Notes: generated by a model from the sequence alone, not told the origin. Numbered from the stretch's first letter, positions 16,972 to 25,509 are shown. The stretch is DNA of 64,000 nucleotides from UMGS1766 sp963660915 (GCA_963660915.1 CAVLAO010000004.1:1-64000), one strand, 5' to 3'. Made by a program: numbers and translations.

Positions 16972-17509
16972 GGTAATGAACTTCCTGCCTTACCCGCTGA
17001 GCGGTTTCCTCGTCCCGCAGTACAGTCAGCATCAGCAAGCCCAACTCGAAGGCGCTTCCGGCCGCTTCTGCCGTCAGAATCCTTCCGTCCAAAATGGCTC
17101 GATTTCCCGGGCAGGGAACGGCTGGTGAAAGCAGATCCTCCATTCCGGGATAACACACTGCCTGTACGTCATCAATCAGCCCAAGCCGACTCAGCACCGT
17201 AGGACCAGCGCAGATCGCAGCAAGATATTTATCCTGCTTTCTGGTCTGCCGCAGTACATCACAGGCCAGATGACTGTTCAAGATGTTATTTACTCCACCC
17301 AGACCGCCGGGCACAAAGACCATTTCAGCTCGGGAAAGATCCACTTCGCTGAGCAGTTTATCCGCCATGAATCGAATTCCATGGGAACTTTCCACTTCCA
17401 TGCCTTCCACACCGGCTAACACAACTTCCACACCGCCGCGGCGCAAAAGATCCGCCGGGACGACCAATTCAGATTCTTCAAACCCCGGTGCCATTAAACA
17501 AACGACCAT
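16964..17509 (-). CDS. DJ-1/PfpI-family protein
   Basis: This 181-aa protein has the flavodoxin-like DJ-1 fold. The nucleophile elbow is AAICAGPTVL (Cys about residue 101), and the acidic residue is in GFEESELVVPADLL (E-E-S-E, about 10-13). Members act as glyoxalases/deglycases, chaperones or proteases. It is closer to the ThiJ/YajL-like branch than to PfpI proteases. It lies between tmk and the cyclo-ligase gene. Confidence 0.88.
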   Translation of the reverse strand: MVVCLMAPGFEESELVVPADLLRRGGVEVVLAGVEGMEVESSHGIRFMADKLLSEVDLSRAEMVFVPGGLGGVNNILNSHLACDVLRQTRKQDKYLAAICAGPTVLSRLGLIDDVQAVCYPGMEDLLSPAVPCPGNRAILDGRILTAEAAGSAFELGLLMLTVLRDEETAQRVRQEVHYHG

Positions 17510-17520
17510 AAAAACACCTC

Positions 17521-18192
17521 TTATTTTTCAATGATAGGACGAATCACCGTCCAAATTTCCTCCGAAATGTCCTCAATTGTGCGCATTTCACCTTTTGAAA
17601 CGCACTTCACCCGATACCAATTCAGGCAATCCGCCGCTTGACTTGCCGTCTCTCGGCAGGTGCGCAAATAATCCGTATCCTGTTCATGGATATCCGCATG
17701 CGTATTGGTTGCACTCTCCCTTGCCCGAAGCATCTGTACCGAAGTATCCGTCGGCACATCCAAATAGATCACCTGATCCGGTGCGGGCAAGCCCAACTTA
17801 TCATATTCAAACTCACACAGCCACTGAAAGAAAGCTTCCCTTTCCTCGTTTGGAAGTTTGGACGCCTGATGCACCGCATTTGAAGTAGTATACCGGTCGG
17901 CCACCACCAGACCGCCGCCTTCATACCACTCGCCCCAGACCTTCTTATAGGAGGCATAGCGATCCACCGCATAAAAAGCCGACGCCGCATACGCATTTAC
18001 ATCCGAGGGATGCGTGCCGAACTCGCCGGCTAGATACATGCGAATCAGTGCCGACGATGGTTCCTGATATTGAGGGAAAACCAGCTTCTGAAACGGGATC
18101 TCCGCCTGCTCCAACCGTTGGCACAGCCGCCCAAACTGGGTAGACTTACCGGACCCGTCCGTTCCTTCCAGCACAATCAATCTGCCTTTCAT
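17521..18192 (-). CDS. tmk: Thymidylate kinase-like deoxynucleotide kinase
   Basis: A P-loop kinase of 223 aa with Walker A EGTDGSGKST (about residues 8-17), the DRY motif VVADRYTTSNAVHQ, and the C-terminal LID-like RARESATNTHADIHEQD. It phosphorylates dTMP. Start MKGRLIVLEGTDG (18192) is preceded by GGAGGGG. The segment around residues 40-80 (FPQYQEPSSALIRMYLAGEFG) matches the clostridial dTMP kinase subgroup. It is first in a minus-strand gene run (tmk, DJ-1, cyclo-ligase, mltG, U32, 61-aa protein). Confidence 0.9.
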   Translation of the reverse strand: MKGRLIVLEGTDGSGKSTQFGRLCQRLEQAEIPFQKLVFPQYQEPSSALIRMYLAGEFGTHPSDVNAYAASAFYAVDRYASYKKVWGEWYEGGGLVVADRYTTSNAVHQASKLPNEEREAFFQWLCEFEYDKLGLPAPDQVIYLDVPTDTSVQMLRARESATNTHADIHEQDTDYLRTCRETASQAADCLNWYRVKCVSKGEMRTIEDISEEIWTVIRPIIEK

Positions 18193-18233
18193 GCCTTTCC
18201 CCTCCATGGACACAACAAACCTAGTTTAGCGGA

Positions 18234-18242
18234 ATTTTACCA
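18234..18242 (-). promoter_or_regulatory. Possible extended -10 promoter of the tmk gene run
   Basis: On the minus strand TGGTAAAAT (18242-18234) is an extended -10 element. No good -35 is visible 17 bp upstream, so this is tentative. Confidence 0.35.
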
Positions 18243-18357
18243 CATAGTCGCCATAAAGTCCACTAATTCAAGGTATCTCAGGCTGTAAAATTGCAGTACC
18301 AACCGTTGTTTTCTATCCAATTCGCACAAAGGGATAGATTTTTACCTTACTTTGTTC

Positions 18358-18363
18358 TATAAT
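18358..18363 (+). promoter_or_regulatory. Candidate -10 element of the araC-type regulator
   Basis: A perfect TATAAT lies about 39 bp before the start codon. The -35 position (TAGATT) is poor, so activation or autoregulation is possible. Confidence 0.35.
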
Positions 18364-18401
18364 AATAAACAATCAATTATGACAACAAGGAAGGGAAAAT
18401 C

Positions 18402-19175
18402 ATGTACACTTCTCAGCTTCCTGATTACAGGCAGCTTGTTTTAGAGATCAAAAGCGGACGTGATGGACAAATTAGCGATAAACTGGAGCAATTCTGGCAG
18501 GATTTGCTCCCCTTTTTCTCTACTGCGCCAAAAGACGCCAGCCATCACCTGTTTCAGTTTGCCACATCTGTCGCGGACACAACACCGGACGCTGACATTG
18601 GCAGCACTGCCCTGAATGAGGCTTATCTGACTTTTGTTCGTCTGCTGTCCAACGAAGGCGATCCTCAGGCTGTTTACCAACCTTACTGCGACTTCTTTCA
18701 ACAGACCGTCGCCTGCTTCAGCCGTTATTCCGCTGATGTCGGCTTTCAGAAGATTGCGCAAATCCAATCCTATCTTCGTTCTCATCTGGCCGAAGACCTG
18801 TCCCTAAAGGATGTTGCCAGCTCTTTTTTCCTGAACCCTGCCTATCTCAGCCGACTGTTCAAGAGCAAAATGGGCATGAACTTCAGCGATTATCTGGCTG
18901 AGCTTCGCATTTCCTATGCGAAGGATCTATTAAACAACACCAGTCAATCCATTCTTGTCATTGCGCAATCCGTCGGTTATCAGGAGGCAAACTCTTTTTC
19001 CCGGTTATTCAAAAAGCACACCGGGATGTCCCCTCAAAAGTTCCGCTCCATGAATCACACCACTCCTCAAGACGGCATTCCCATCCAGGGAGATGATTTT
19101 GACATGGGGCCCTGCATTTTCGGCAGCTCCGAGGATGCACTGGATTATGCCGATGCATTTCTGACGCGAGACTAA
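18402..19175 (+). CDS. AraC/XylS-family transcriptional regulator
   Basis: The 257-aa protein has an unrecognised N-terminal domain (about 1-125) and a C-terminal AraC double helix-turn-helix (about 128-225). HTH1 is LSLKDVASSFFLNPAYLSRL, and HTH2 is ILVIAQSVGYQEANSFSRLF followed by KKHTGMSPQKFR. A GGAAGGG ribosome binding site precedes the ATG. It is convergent with the first OYE-type reductase gene and lies at the edge of an island of two such reductases and a GntP permease, so it is the likely controller of that island. Its inducer is unknown. Confidence 0.9.
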   Translation: MYTSQLPDYRQLVLEIKSGRDGQISDKLEQFWQDLLPFFSTAPKDASHHLFQFATSVADTTPDADIGSTALNEAYLTFVRLLSNEGDPQAVYQPYCDFFQQTVACFSRYSADVGFQKIAQIQSYLRSHLAEDLSLKDVASSFFLNPAYLSRLFKSKMGMNFSDYLAELRISYAKDLLNNTSQSILVIAQSVGYQEANSFSRLFKKHTGMSPQKFRSMNHTTPQDGIPIQGDDFDMGPCIFGSSEDALDYADAFLTRD

Positions 19176-19272
19176 AAGCAGCATCCAAAACACACGCTCT
19201 CTGGGATTGGCAGTAAAAACACTGCGCTGCCAATCCCAGAGAGCGTACGTAGCTACTGGATGCTGCTTTTTT
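19174..19272. terminator. Large two-part palindromic terminator between convergent araC and OYE genes
   Basis: An outer 14-bp stem AAAAGCAGCATCCA (19174-19187) pairs with TGGATGCTGCTTTT (19257-19270). Inside is a perfect 19-bp stem, 19195-19213 with 19227-19245, around a 13-nt loop. The A and T runs at the ends suit termination in both directions. Confidence 0.85.
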
Positions 19273-19276
19273 GTAT

Positions 19277-21229
19277 TCAGATATATGTTCCGGCGCAGTA
19301 TCCATCGAATACAGCGCTTTTCAAATCGGCTTTTCGTATGCAGGCGCCCACCTCCGCAAAGGAAAGCGCAGTCTCCCGAAACAGTTCCGCTCCGTTAATG
19401 TCCCGGTTTCCGCCGGTTGCAAACACCACATAATCCGCCGGAATCTCAACCTTTGTCTGCGACTCCAGAAGCATGCCTACAACGGTATTCACGCCGATGC
19501 TGATACAGTTAATTCCTACACATATCTTTACTCCTGCTGCTGCCAACTGATCCTGCCATGCCAACCGCAGCATCGGCTGTTCCTTCATCAGAATGTGGGG
19601 ATTTCGATCGATAAGCGTGACCTTTCGTCCCTGATGTGCCAAAAACAATGCCGCCTCACAACCGGCACCGCCTCCTCCGATCACAACCATGTCCCCGTCA
19701 TTTGGAAGCTCTGCGGTATAGATTTCACTCTCATCCATTACATTTTTTCGTTTTTCGGTAATCTGCGGTGCAACCGAGGGCCGCGCGCCAATGGCTGCAA
19801 TCACGCCATCCGCTCTCTGGGCTTTCACCAACTCGGGTGTGGCATTTACTCCCAGAACAACATTGACGTTGCCGGACGTTTCCACCCGACTGATCAGCCA
19901 GTCCCGATATCGTTTCAAATCCGCCTGATACGGCAGCTGTTCCACTCGATTTAACGTGCCGCCCAACTGCTGATTGCGATCAAACAACGTAACGCGGCAC
20001 CCGCGTCTTGCCGCAGAAAGTGCTGCCGACAGACCCGCCGGACCGCCGCCGATTACTACAATGCGCTTTTCTGACGGTGTAAAGTGCATTCTCCCCAGGC
20101 GATATTCTCTGCCGCAGCGCGGATTGACAGTGCAGCGGAACTGCTTTGTGCGCTGCATATCTCCCAGGCAATGAAGGCAGCGGATGCAGGGGCAGATGTC
20201 GTCTGCACTGCCATTTCTCATCTTATGAACAAATTCCGGCTCTGCAATGAGCGCCCGGCACATACCGACTGCATCCGCCCAGCCGGAGGCCAGCACAAAC
20301 TCTGCCTCCTCCGGTGTCATGATGCCGCCGTTGGCCACAACCGGAATATGCAGCTGCTGTTTGATCTGTCTGGTGTACTCCAAATGGGGAATATGATGTT
20401 GAAACACGCCTGGCTTTAATTCCAATGCAGAGCGAGTGTTTGTGTCTGACCCGGCAGTCACCTGAACCAGATCCACCATTGACTCTGCCGCCAGTGCAAA
20501 TACAGCTGCCTCCTCCGGCCGAATTCCGTCCTGCTGAAAATCATTTGCGCACAATCGCAGCTCCAGCAGGAAGTCCTCCCCCACCCGGCGCCGCACCGCC
20601 TCAATAATTTCCAGCGGATAGCGCATCCGGTTTTCCAGGCTGCCTCCGTAACGATCCTTTCGTTGGTTTGTTGCCGGCGAAAGGAACTGATGCAGCAGCC
20701 AACCGTCACTGGCACAAACGGTAATCATCTCAAACCCTGCCAGTTTAGCAAACGCCGCTGCACGGCAATAACTCTCCTTTGTGTAGTGCAGCAGTTCTTC
20801 GTTCATGCCCTTCACCAGTACCTTGTCCGGCCGCTGATGCTCTGTCGGACCGATAGGGGTGCCGCTTTTCAAAAAAGCCGGACGGGTATACGCACCGGCG
20901 TGATTCAACTCAATAGACGGTATTGCACCGTAACCGCGAATGCTTTCCGTCAGTTCTGTCAGCATCGGCAATGCGCCCGGATCTCCCAAGGTGAAATAGC
21001 GATAGTTGTTCGGGGCATATTTACTGTCCACCGGTGTGTCACCCACGGTCACAAGAGCTGCTCCTCCATGCGCCCGCGCAGCAAAAAAATCAATGCCGTA
21101 ATCCGTTGGATACCCGCTTCCATCAATCCCGCTCATTTGGATCGGGCCAAAAAACAGCCGGTTGCGAAACACTTTATTCTTGATTCGCAGCGGCTGAAAT
21201 ACATGGGGAAATTCGTTCACTTCAAACAC
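19277..21229 (-). CDS. OYE-type flavin/Fe-S/FAD oxidoreductase (2-enoate/2,4-dienoyl reductase-like), copy 1
   Basis: The 650-aa protein has an FMN-binding TIM barrel of the Old Yellow Enzyme family (about 1-335), a cysteine cluster C348-x2-C351-x2-C354-x11-C366 expected to bind 4Fe-4S, and a C-terminal FAD/NAD(P)H dinucleotide-binding half (VVIGGGPAGLSAA near 390; second Rossmann MVVIGGGGAGCEAA). This is the architecture of FadH, 2-enoate reductase and BaiCD/BaiH. Unlike copies 2 and 3, the barrel position that normally reads H-x-x-H reads C172-A-S-D175 (VCASDGWLLHQF), so substrate binding must differ. It has its own promoter, ends at the araC convergent terminator, and is probably part of an anaerobic enoate/enone reduction island. 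The substrate is unknown. Confidence 0.88.
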   Translation of the reverse strand: MFEVNEFPHVFQPLRIKNKVFRNRLFFGPIQMSGIDGSGYPTDYGIDFFAARAHGGAALVTVGDTPVDSKYAPNNYRYFTLGDPGALPMLTELTESIRGYGAIPSIELNHAGAYTRPAFLKSGTPIGPTEHQRPDKVLVKGMNEELLHYTKESYCRAAAFAKLAGFEMITVCASDGWLLHQFLSPATNQRKDRYGGSLENRMRYPLEIIEAVRRRVGEDFLLELRLCANDFQQDGIRPEEAAVFALAAESMVDLVQVTAGSDTNTRSALELKPGVFQHHIPHLEYTRQIKQQLHIPVVANGGIMTPEEAEFVLASGWADAVGMCRALIAEPEFVHKMRNGSADDICPCIRCLHCLGDMQRTKQFRCTVNPRCGREYRLGRMHFTPSEKRIVVIGGGPAGLSAALSAARRGCRVTLFDRNQQLGGTLNRVEQLPYQADLKRYRDWLISRVETSGNVNVVLGVNATPELVKAQRADGVIAAIGARPSVAPQITEKRKNVMDESEIYTAELPNDGDMVVIGGGGAGCEAALFLAHQGRKVTLIDRNPHILMKEQPMLRLAWQDQLAAAGVKICVGINCISIGVNTVVGMLLESQTKVEIPADYVVFATGGNRDINGAELFRETALSFAEVGACIRKADLKSAVFDGYCAGTYI

Positions 21230-21257
21230 CTCTGTCTGTCCCGGTTAATATATCTCC

Positions 21258-21286
21258 AGTATATCACAATGCATCCGTATTCTCAA
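21258..21286 (-). promoter_or_regulatory. Promoter of OYE-type reductase copy 1
   Basis: On the minus strand TTGAGA (21286-21281), a 17-bp spacer and TATACT (21263-21258) lie about 29 bp before the ATG. Confidence 0.7.
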
Positions 21287-21568
21287 ACAAACTATCGCTG
21301 TCTGCCTGCCAAAGCCTCGCAGAGTTCCGCTGTCCGCTGGCGGCGGAATAAAGTCAAACCACGTTTTTTTCAAGGACATGCGCCTTGGAAAAAAATACTT
21401 CTCAAACCGCGAGTGTGAGAACACAGTACGTGCGCGTGGCGGTCTGCATCTGTTTCAAAGAAATACAATGTATTTCTTTGAAACAGAGCCCAAACAGGGG
21501 CTGTCAAAAGACAGTCCCTGTTTGAGGTTGAAAAGAGATTTTGAGGTTTTTCTTTTGTATCAGCTGTA
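21287..21568. other. Non-coding stretch between two minus-strand genes
   Basis: This region holds no convincing gene. It separates the GntP-type permease from OYE copy 1 and contains two adjacent hairpins (21450-21523) on the side next to the permease stop. Confidence 0.6.
21450..21523 (-). terminator. Two adjacent inverted repeats downstream of the GntP-type permease
   Basis: Arms CTGTTTCAAAGAAATACA (21450-21467) and TGTATTTCTTTGAAACAG (21469-21486) form a near-perfect palindrome. A second hairpin pairs AAACAGGGGCTGTC (21492-21505) with GACAGTCCCTGTTT (21510-21523) around an AAAA loop. No strong T run follows on the minus strand. They probably end or stabilise the permease transcript, which reads toward them. 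Confidence 0.5.
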
Positions 21569-22924
21569 TCAGCAGGGCCAAGCGATCGAAGAGTAAATCA
21601 CGGCAAACAGCGCGGTGCAGAGGGGGATAAACACCGTACCGAGGAACTGATACTTCCAACCGCTCTTCAGGCTGTAGCCAAACACGGAGCAATACATATA
21701 AGCACTGGAGGAGTAGGGCAGGGAGTCAACCGTGCAGGCAGTGGAAACGATCACGCGATGCAATGCACCCAGGTTAATACCGGGAATGGACATAAACCGC
21801 TCTGCCATAGCGGACAGGAACACCTGCATACCCACGATGCCGTCGCAAGTGATGACGCAGATACCGCCAACCACCAGGAATGCGCACAGGTAGGGGCTGA
21901 TGTTCAGGTTAAGCAGGACGTTCATTGCGGAATCATATGCCATCGTGTTGGAGATAACAGTAGCCATGCCGCCGATAGCAGCTGTAGTGATCATCATGGG
22001 GAGAACGCCTTCCATGCTGGCCATAATCTGCTGCAGCTTGCTCTGACCTTCCTTGCCGATCCAGGTCTTGCGGGAGGTGAGGATCAGCACAATCACCGTA
22101 ACCCACTGGGGAACAACGGCAGAGAAGGTGGAGCTCCAACCCAGACCCATATTCAGCACGAAGGAACCGATCACCATGATTGCAACGGGCATCCAAGCAT
22201 ACCAAATGGATGGCAGAGACTCGTCAGGACGTTCTTCAGGCACCTGATAAAAATCTACCTCGGGAGTAACTTCAAAGCCCTTGCCCTTGCGCTTTGCGCT
22301 TTTCCAGAAGATCATGGAAATTACATAAACCAGAACCAGACCGATAATGTACTCAATAATGGACATCGCCGGCACTTCATAGAGGCTGACGCCGAGTGCC
22401 TGAGCTACAAGAACATTGGGGAAGCCGGGGATACCAACCAGGTCGAACTGAGTGATCTGAACCATTGCAACATAGGCCATCATGCCGATGCCCCGGGGCA
22501 TATCGCACTCGCGGCAGATGCTCAGCAGAACGGGCAGCAGAACCCAGGTATGACCGGTATTGCCGGAAACCAGAACCACAAAGCAGATGATCATAATGAC
22601 CAGCGGCCCCTTGTCCCGGCCAACCTTATTTAAAATTGCCCGAGCCAGCTTATCCGAACAGCCAGTGGCCATCATAACCGCGCCGACGGCTGCGCCGGTC
22701 AACATAACCAGCAAGTAGGCCGTCACAACAGAACCGGTACCACTGATCCAGTCCACCATCAGGGACTGGAGATAACCGTTGACGGATGCCAGAGAAATTA
22801 CTGCAACCGCAAACATTGCAGAGAAAATTCTCGGTATCTTTGTGAAACATAGAACAATAAACAACACCATGCCGGCAATCAGAATCAACGTTGATGTTGC
22901 CAGATTATTCGCTAGGAATGCCAT
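21569..22924 (-). CDS. GntP-family carboxylate/gluconate:H+ symporter-like permease
   Basis: This 451-aa multi-pass membrane protein has about 12 hydrophobic segments. The C-terminal segment GALHRVIVSTACTVDSLPYSS matches the GntP-type 'LHR...LDSLPH' signature, and the N-terminal half also fits the GntP/CitMHS superfamily. It carries a hydrophilic loop around residues 215-240 (VDFYQVPEERPDESLPS). AAAGGAGA precedes the start. It sits between two OYE-type reductases and is divergent from copy 2, which suggests uptake of the carboxylate (or its reduced product's efflux) handled by those enzymes. The substrate is inferred only to be an organic acid. Confidence 0.82.
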   Translation of the reverse strand: MAFLANNLATSTLILIAGMVLFIVLCFTKIPRIFSAMFAVAVISLASVNGYLQSLMVDWISGTGSVVTAYLLVMLTGAAVGAVMMATGCSDKLARAILNKVGRDKGPLVIMIICFVVLVSGNTGHTWVLLPVLLSICRECDMPRGIGMMAYVAMVQITQFDLVGIPGFPNVLVAQALGVSLYEVPAMSIIEYIIGLVLVYVISMIFWKSAKRKGKGFEVTPEVDFYQVPEERPDESLPSIWYAWMPVAIMVIGSFVLNMGLGWSSTFSAVVPQWVTVIVLILTSRKTWIGKEGQSKLQQIMASMEGVLPMMITTAAIGGMATVISNTMAYDSAMNVLLNLNISPYLCAFLVVGGICVITCDGIVGMQVFLSAMAERFMSIPGINLGALHRVIVSTACTVDSLPYSSSAYMYCSVFGYSLKSGWKYQFLGTVFIPLCTALFAVIYSSIAWPC

Positions 22925-23378
22925 TGATAAAGTCTCCTTTCTCTCAGGGAATTATCGTTTTTATGAACCATGCTGTAGTAAGCTCCGTTCCCTCCCTCTC
23001 TCATATTTTCGTTGTTTTGAACATTTACTTCTGCCTTGGTTCATTCTTCTATGGCCAACTTTAACAATTGGAGAGGATTAAGTCAATTGATCTCAGGAAA
23101 GTAGTCATCAACGGAATAAGTTGGGTCAAAAAAAGGTTGAATGTACATATTTTACTTTTTTCGATTCCACGGCGGCTCATTTTTCTACGAAATCACCACA
23201 TCTTCCTTCTCCCAATGCATTACGCTCGTCTGTTTTTTACCTTCTGCGAACGAAATTTGACCGGAACAAATATAACTCGCCCTCTTTTGAATAAATCATG
23301 CTACAATGTCGACAGATGTTGTAAACTGTGACATGAACGGCACGAACAGACAGTATGATATAAGGAGCTGAATAGAAA
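22925..23378. other. Long divergent regulatory region (GntP permease / OYE copy 2)
   Basis: 454 bp with no convincing gene. It must hold the promoters of two divergent genes. On the plus side there is an extended -10 (TGCTACAAT, 23299-23307) with no -35, which fits activator-dependent transcription. An 8-bp palindrome TGTCGACA (23307-23314) and a TGTTGTA half-site follow directly. On the minus side a TTGACT with a poor -10 is the best candidate. It is a likely binding region for the nearby AraC-type regulator. Confidence 0.5.
23299..23307 (+). promoter_or_regulatory. Extended -10 element upstream of OYE copy 2
   Basis: TGC-TACAAT with no recognisable -35 at 17 bp, about 70 bp before the start codon. 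Confidence 0.45.
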
Positions 23379-25340
23379 ATGAGTGCATGTCCTTATCCCC
23401 ATCTTTTTGCCCCGCTGACCATTAAAAAAACAACGTTTCGGAACCGTATCTTTGCTGCGCCGAATATGTTGGTTGGATCAACGCCGGCCGGTGCCCCCGG
23501 TCCGAATCAGATTGCATACTACGCAGAAAAAGCAAAAGGCGGCGCTGCCATGGTCACCATCGGAGATACTCCGGTTGACATGCGCTACGGTGCTCCCGGT
23601 CCGGCAACACATTTGAGGTTGGAAAAGATCAACGCCGCCAGTTTCAATGAACTGTCCGCCGCAATTCATGAAGGCGGCGCAGTTGCCTCTTTTGAACTGA
23701 ATCATCCCGGCCGCACCGCAAACAAGAACCGGAATCTCAGCGGCGAAGATCCCATCGGTCCCATGGAGTGGATGCGCCCGGACGGAGTCCATGTGCAGGC
23801 CGCAACGCGGGAGCAGTTGGAATACACCGCAGAAAAGTACGCGGAAGCTGCTGCATTTGTCAAGCAATGCGGTTTTGATATGTGCATTCTCCACGGCGGC
23901 CATGGCTGGATGCTGGGGCAGTTCCTGTCGCCCGCTACCAACCAGCGCACGGATGAATTTGGCGGCAGCCGGGAGAATCGCGCCCGTTTCCCACTGATGG
24001 TCATCGAAAAGGTGAGGGAAAAGGTCGGGCCGGACTTTCTGATTGATTACCGCATCAGCGGAGACGAACTGCAGGAAAACGGACAAACCATTGAAGACAC
24101 CATCGCTTTCATTAAGATGGCAGAAGACAAACTGGACATGGTTCATATTTCCGCCGGTCTCGACACCGCCATGCATCAGGCGATTATCACGCACCCAAAT
24201 TCCTATCTGCCCCGCGGCGTAAACGTAAAATACGCAGCTGCGGTAAAGGCCGCCGGCATTAAGATCCCCGTCACCACCGTGGGTGCAATCAATACCCCCG
24301 ACCAAGCGGAGCAGATCCTCGCAGAGGGCAAAGCCGATTGTATCGCCATGTGCCGCGCACAGATTGCGGATCCCCACTGGGCAAACAAAGCACGTCTAGG
24401 CCGAACCGATGAGATTCGCCCCTGCATTCGCTGCACCAACTGCCTGGGCGAGATGCATGTTTTCGACCGCTTCTGCTGCGACGTAAATCCCACTGCCGGT
24501 CATGAATATCGTCTGAAAACAGCCTATCCTGCACCGGAAAAGTCCTTGAACGTGGTTGTAATCGGTGGCGGTCCTGCCGGTATGCAGGCAGCCATTACCG
24601 CCTCTGAGCGCGGACACAAGGTAATCCTGTTGGAACAATCGGATCGTCTGGGCGGTTTGCTGAATTACACCGACCACGATCAGGTAAACAAATTCGATCT
24701 GCATCGTTATAAGGAATACCTCGTCCATCAGGTCGAATGTCACGCCGTCGATGTGCATCTGAACACAGAGGCAACGCCCGAATTGGTGCGCAGTCTGCAG
24801 CCTGATGCTGTTCTCGCTGCCATAGGCTCCAGCCCCATTGTACCGCCGATCCCAGGGCTTGCCGAAACTCCTTACACCCTTGGTATTGATGCCTATGCTG
24901 CTCCTGAAAAATTAGGGCAGGAGGTCGTGTTAATCGGCGGTGGTCTGGTCGGTGCAGAGACCGCCATTTATCTGGCTGACCACGGCCACGATGTCACAGT
25001 AGTTGAAATGCGGGACACCATTGCAAAAGATGCGAACATCCATCACGGCACTGCAGTGCGCGAACAGATTGAGGACAAAGTCACCGCACTGACCGAAACG
25101 AAATGTATTGCGGTGTCCGCCGCCGGAGTAACCGTTGAAGATAAGGACGGGAATCAGTCTGTACTCCATGCAGACAGCATTGTCCTTTCTGCCGGTTTGC
25201 GTGCCAAAGTCGATCCGGCCGAAGCATTCCGGAACTGCGCCACAGACTTTGTACGAATTGGCGACTGTGACAAGGTCGGTCGGGTACAAACCTGTATCCG
25301 CACCGCATATCACGCCGCTATGTCGTTAGGTTGCTATTGA
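23379..25340 (+). CDS. OYE-type flavin/Fe-S/FAD oxidoreductase, copy 2
   Basis: The 653-aa protein has the same three-part plan as copy 1: an OYE barrel (about 1-335) with the substrate-binding pair H172-G-G-H175 intact (ILHGGHGWMLGQFLSP), the cluster C349-x2-C352-x2-C355-x11-C367, then FAD/NAD(P)H-binding domains (VVVIGGGPAGMQAA near 392-405; second Rossmann VVLIGGGLVGAETA). AAGGAG precedes the ATG. It is divergent from the GntP permease. Expected chemistry is NAD(P)H-dependent reduction of an activated C=C bond (enoate, enone or aromatic ene), as in BaiCD/BaiH, 2-enoate reductase or daidzein reductase. The substrate cannot be chosen from sequence. Confidence 0.9.
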   Translation: MSACPYPHLFAPLTIKKTTFRNRIFAAPNMLVGSTPAGAPGPNQIAYYAEKAKGGAAMVTIGDTPVDMRYGAPGPATHLRLEKINAASFNELSAAIHEGGAVASFELNHPGRTANKNRNLSGEDPIGPMEWMRPDGVHVQAATREQLEYTAEKYAEAAAFVKQCGFDMCILHGGHGWMLGQFLSPATNQRTDEFGGSRENRARFPLMVIEKVREKVGPDFLIDYRISGDELQENGQTIEDTIAFIKMAEDKLDMVHISAGLDTAMHQAIITHPNSYLPRGVNVKYAAAVKAAGIKIPVTTVGAINTPDQAEQILAEGKADCIAMCRAQIADPHWANKARLGRTDEIRPCIRCTNCLGEMHVFDRFCCDVNPTAGHEYRLKTAYPAPEKSLNVVVIGGGPAGMQAAITASERGHKVILLEQSDRLGGLLNYTDHDQVNKFDLHRYKEYLVHQVECHAVDVHLNTEATPELVRSLQPDAVLAAIGSSPIVPPIPGLAETPYTLGIDAYAAPEKLGQEVVLIGGGLVGAETAIYLADHGHDVTVVEMRDTIAKDANIHHGTAVREQIEDKVTALTETKCIAVSAAGVTVEDKDGNQSVLHADSIVLSAGLRAKVDPAEAFRNCATDFVRIGDCDKVGRVQTCIRTAYHAAMSLGCY

Positions 25341-25377
25341 GACTGACGTATCTTCCTATATTTCACTTCTCTTTACT

Positions 25378-25419
25378 TAAGCTGCAGGTGGATGCCGTCG
25401 GGTGTCCGCCTGCAGCTTA
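25378..25419 (+). terminator. Hairpin downstream of OYE copy 2
   Basis: TAAGCTGCAGG (25378-25388) pairs with CCTGCAGCTTA (25409-25419) with extra GGA/TCC pairing inside. The T run is weak (GGTTTACC). Confidence 0.6.
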
Positions 25420-25467
25420 GGTTTACCTCAGACGACTATTTTTTAGAAATTTTATTCCTTTTAAATC

Positions 25468-25496
25468 TTGACAACGCAATTTCTTCACGCTATACT
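25468..25496 (+). promoter_or_regulatory. Promoter of the trpXYZ T-box transcript
   Basis: TTGACA (25468-25473), a 17-bp spacer and TATACT (25491-25496): a near-consensus sigma-A promoter. Confidence 0.85.
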
Positions 25497-25509
25497 TTAA
25501 CACAATAAA

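Noticed and set aside
21758..22633. 291-codon plus-strand frame opposite the GntP-like permease
   Set aside because: Composition (His/Asn/Gln-rich) is the reverse reading of a hydrophobic membrane protein, with no family resemblance.
23478..24377. 299-codon minus-strand frame opposite OYE copy 2
   Set aside because: Antisense shadow; OYE motifs are clear on the plus strand.
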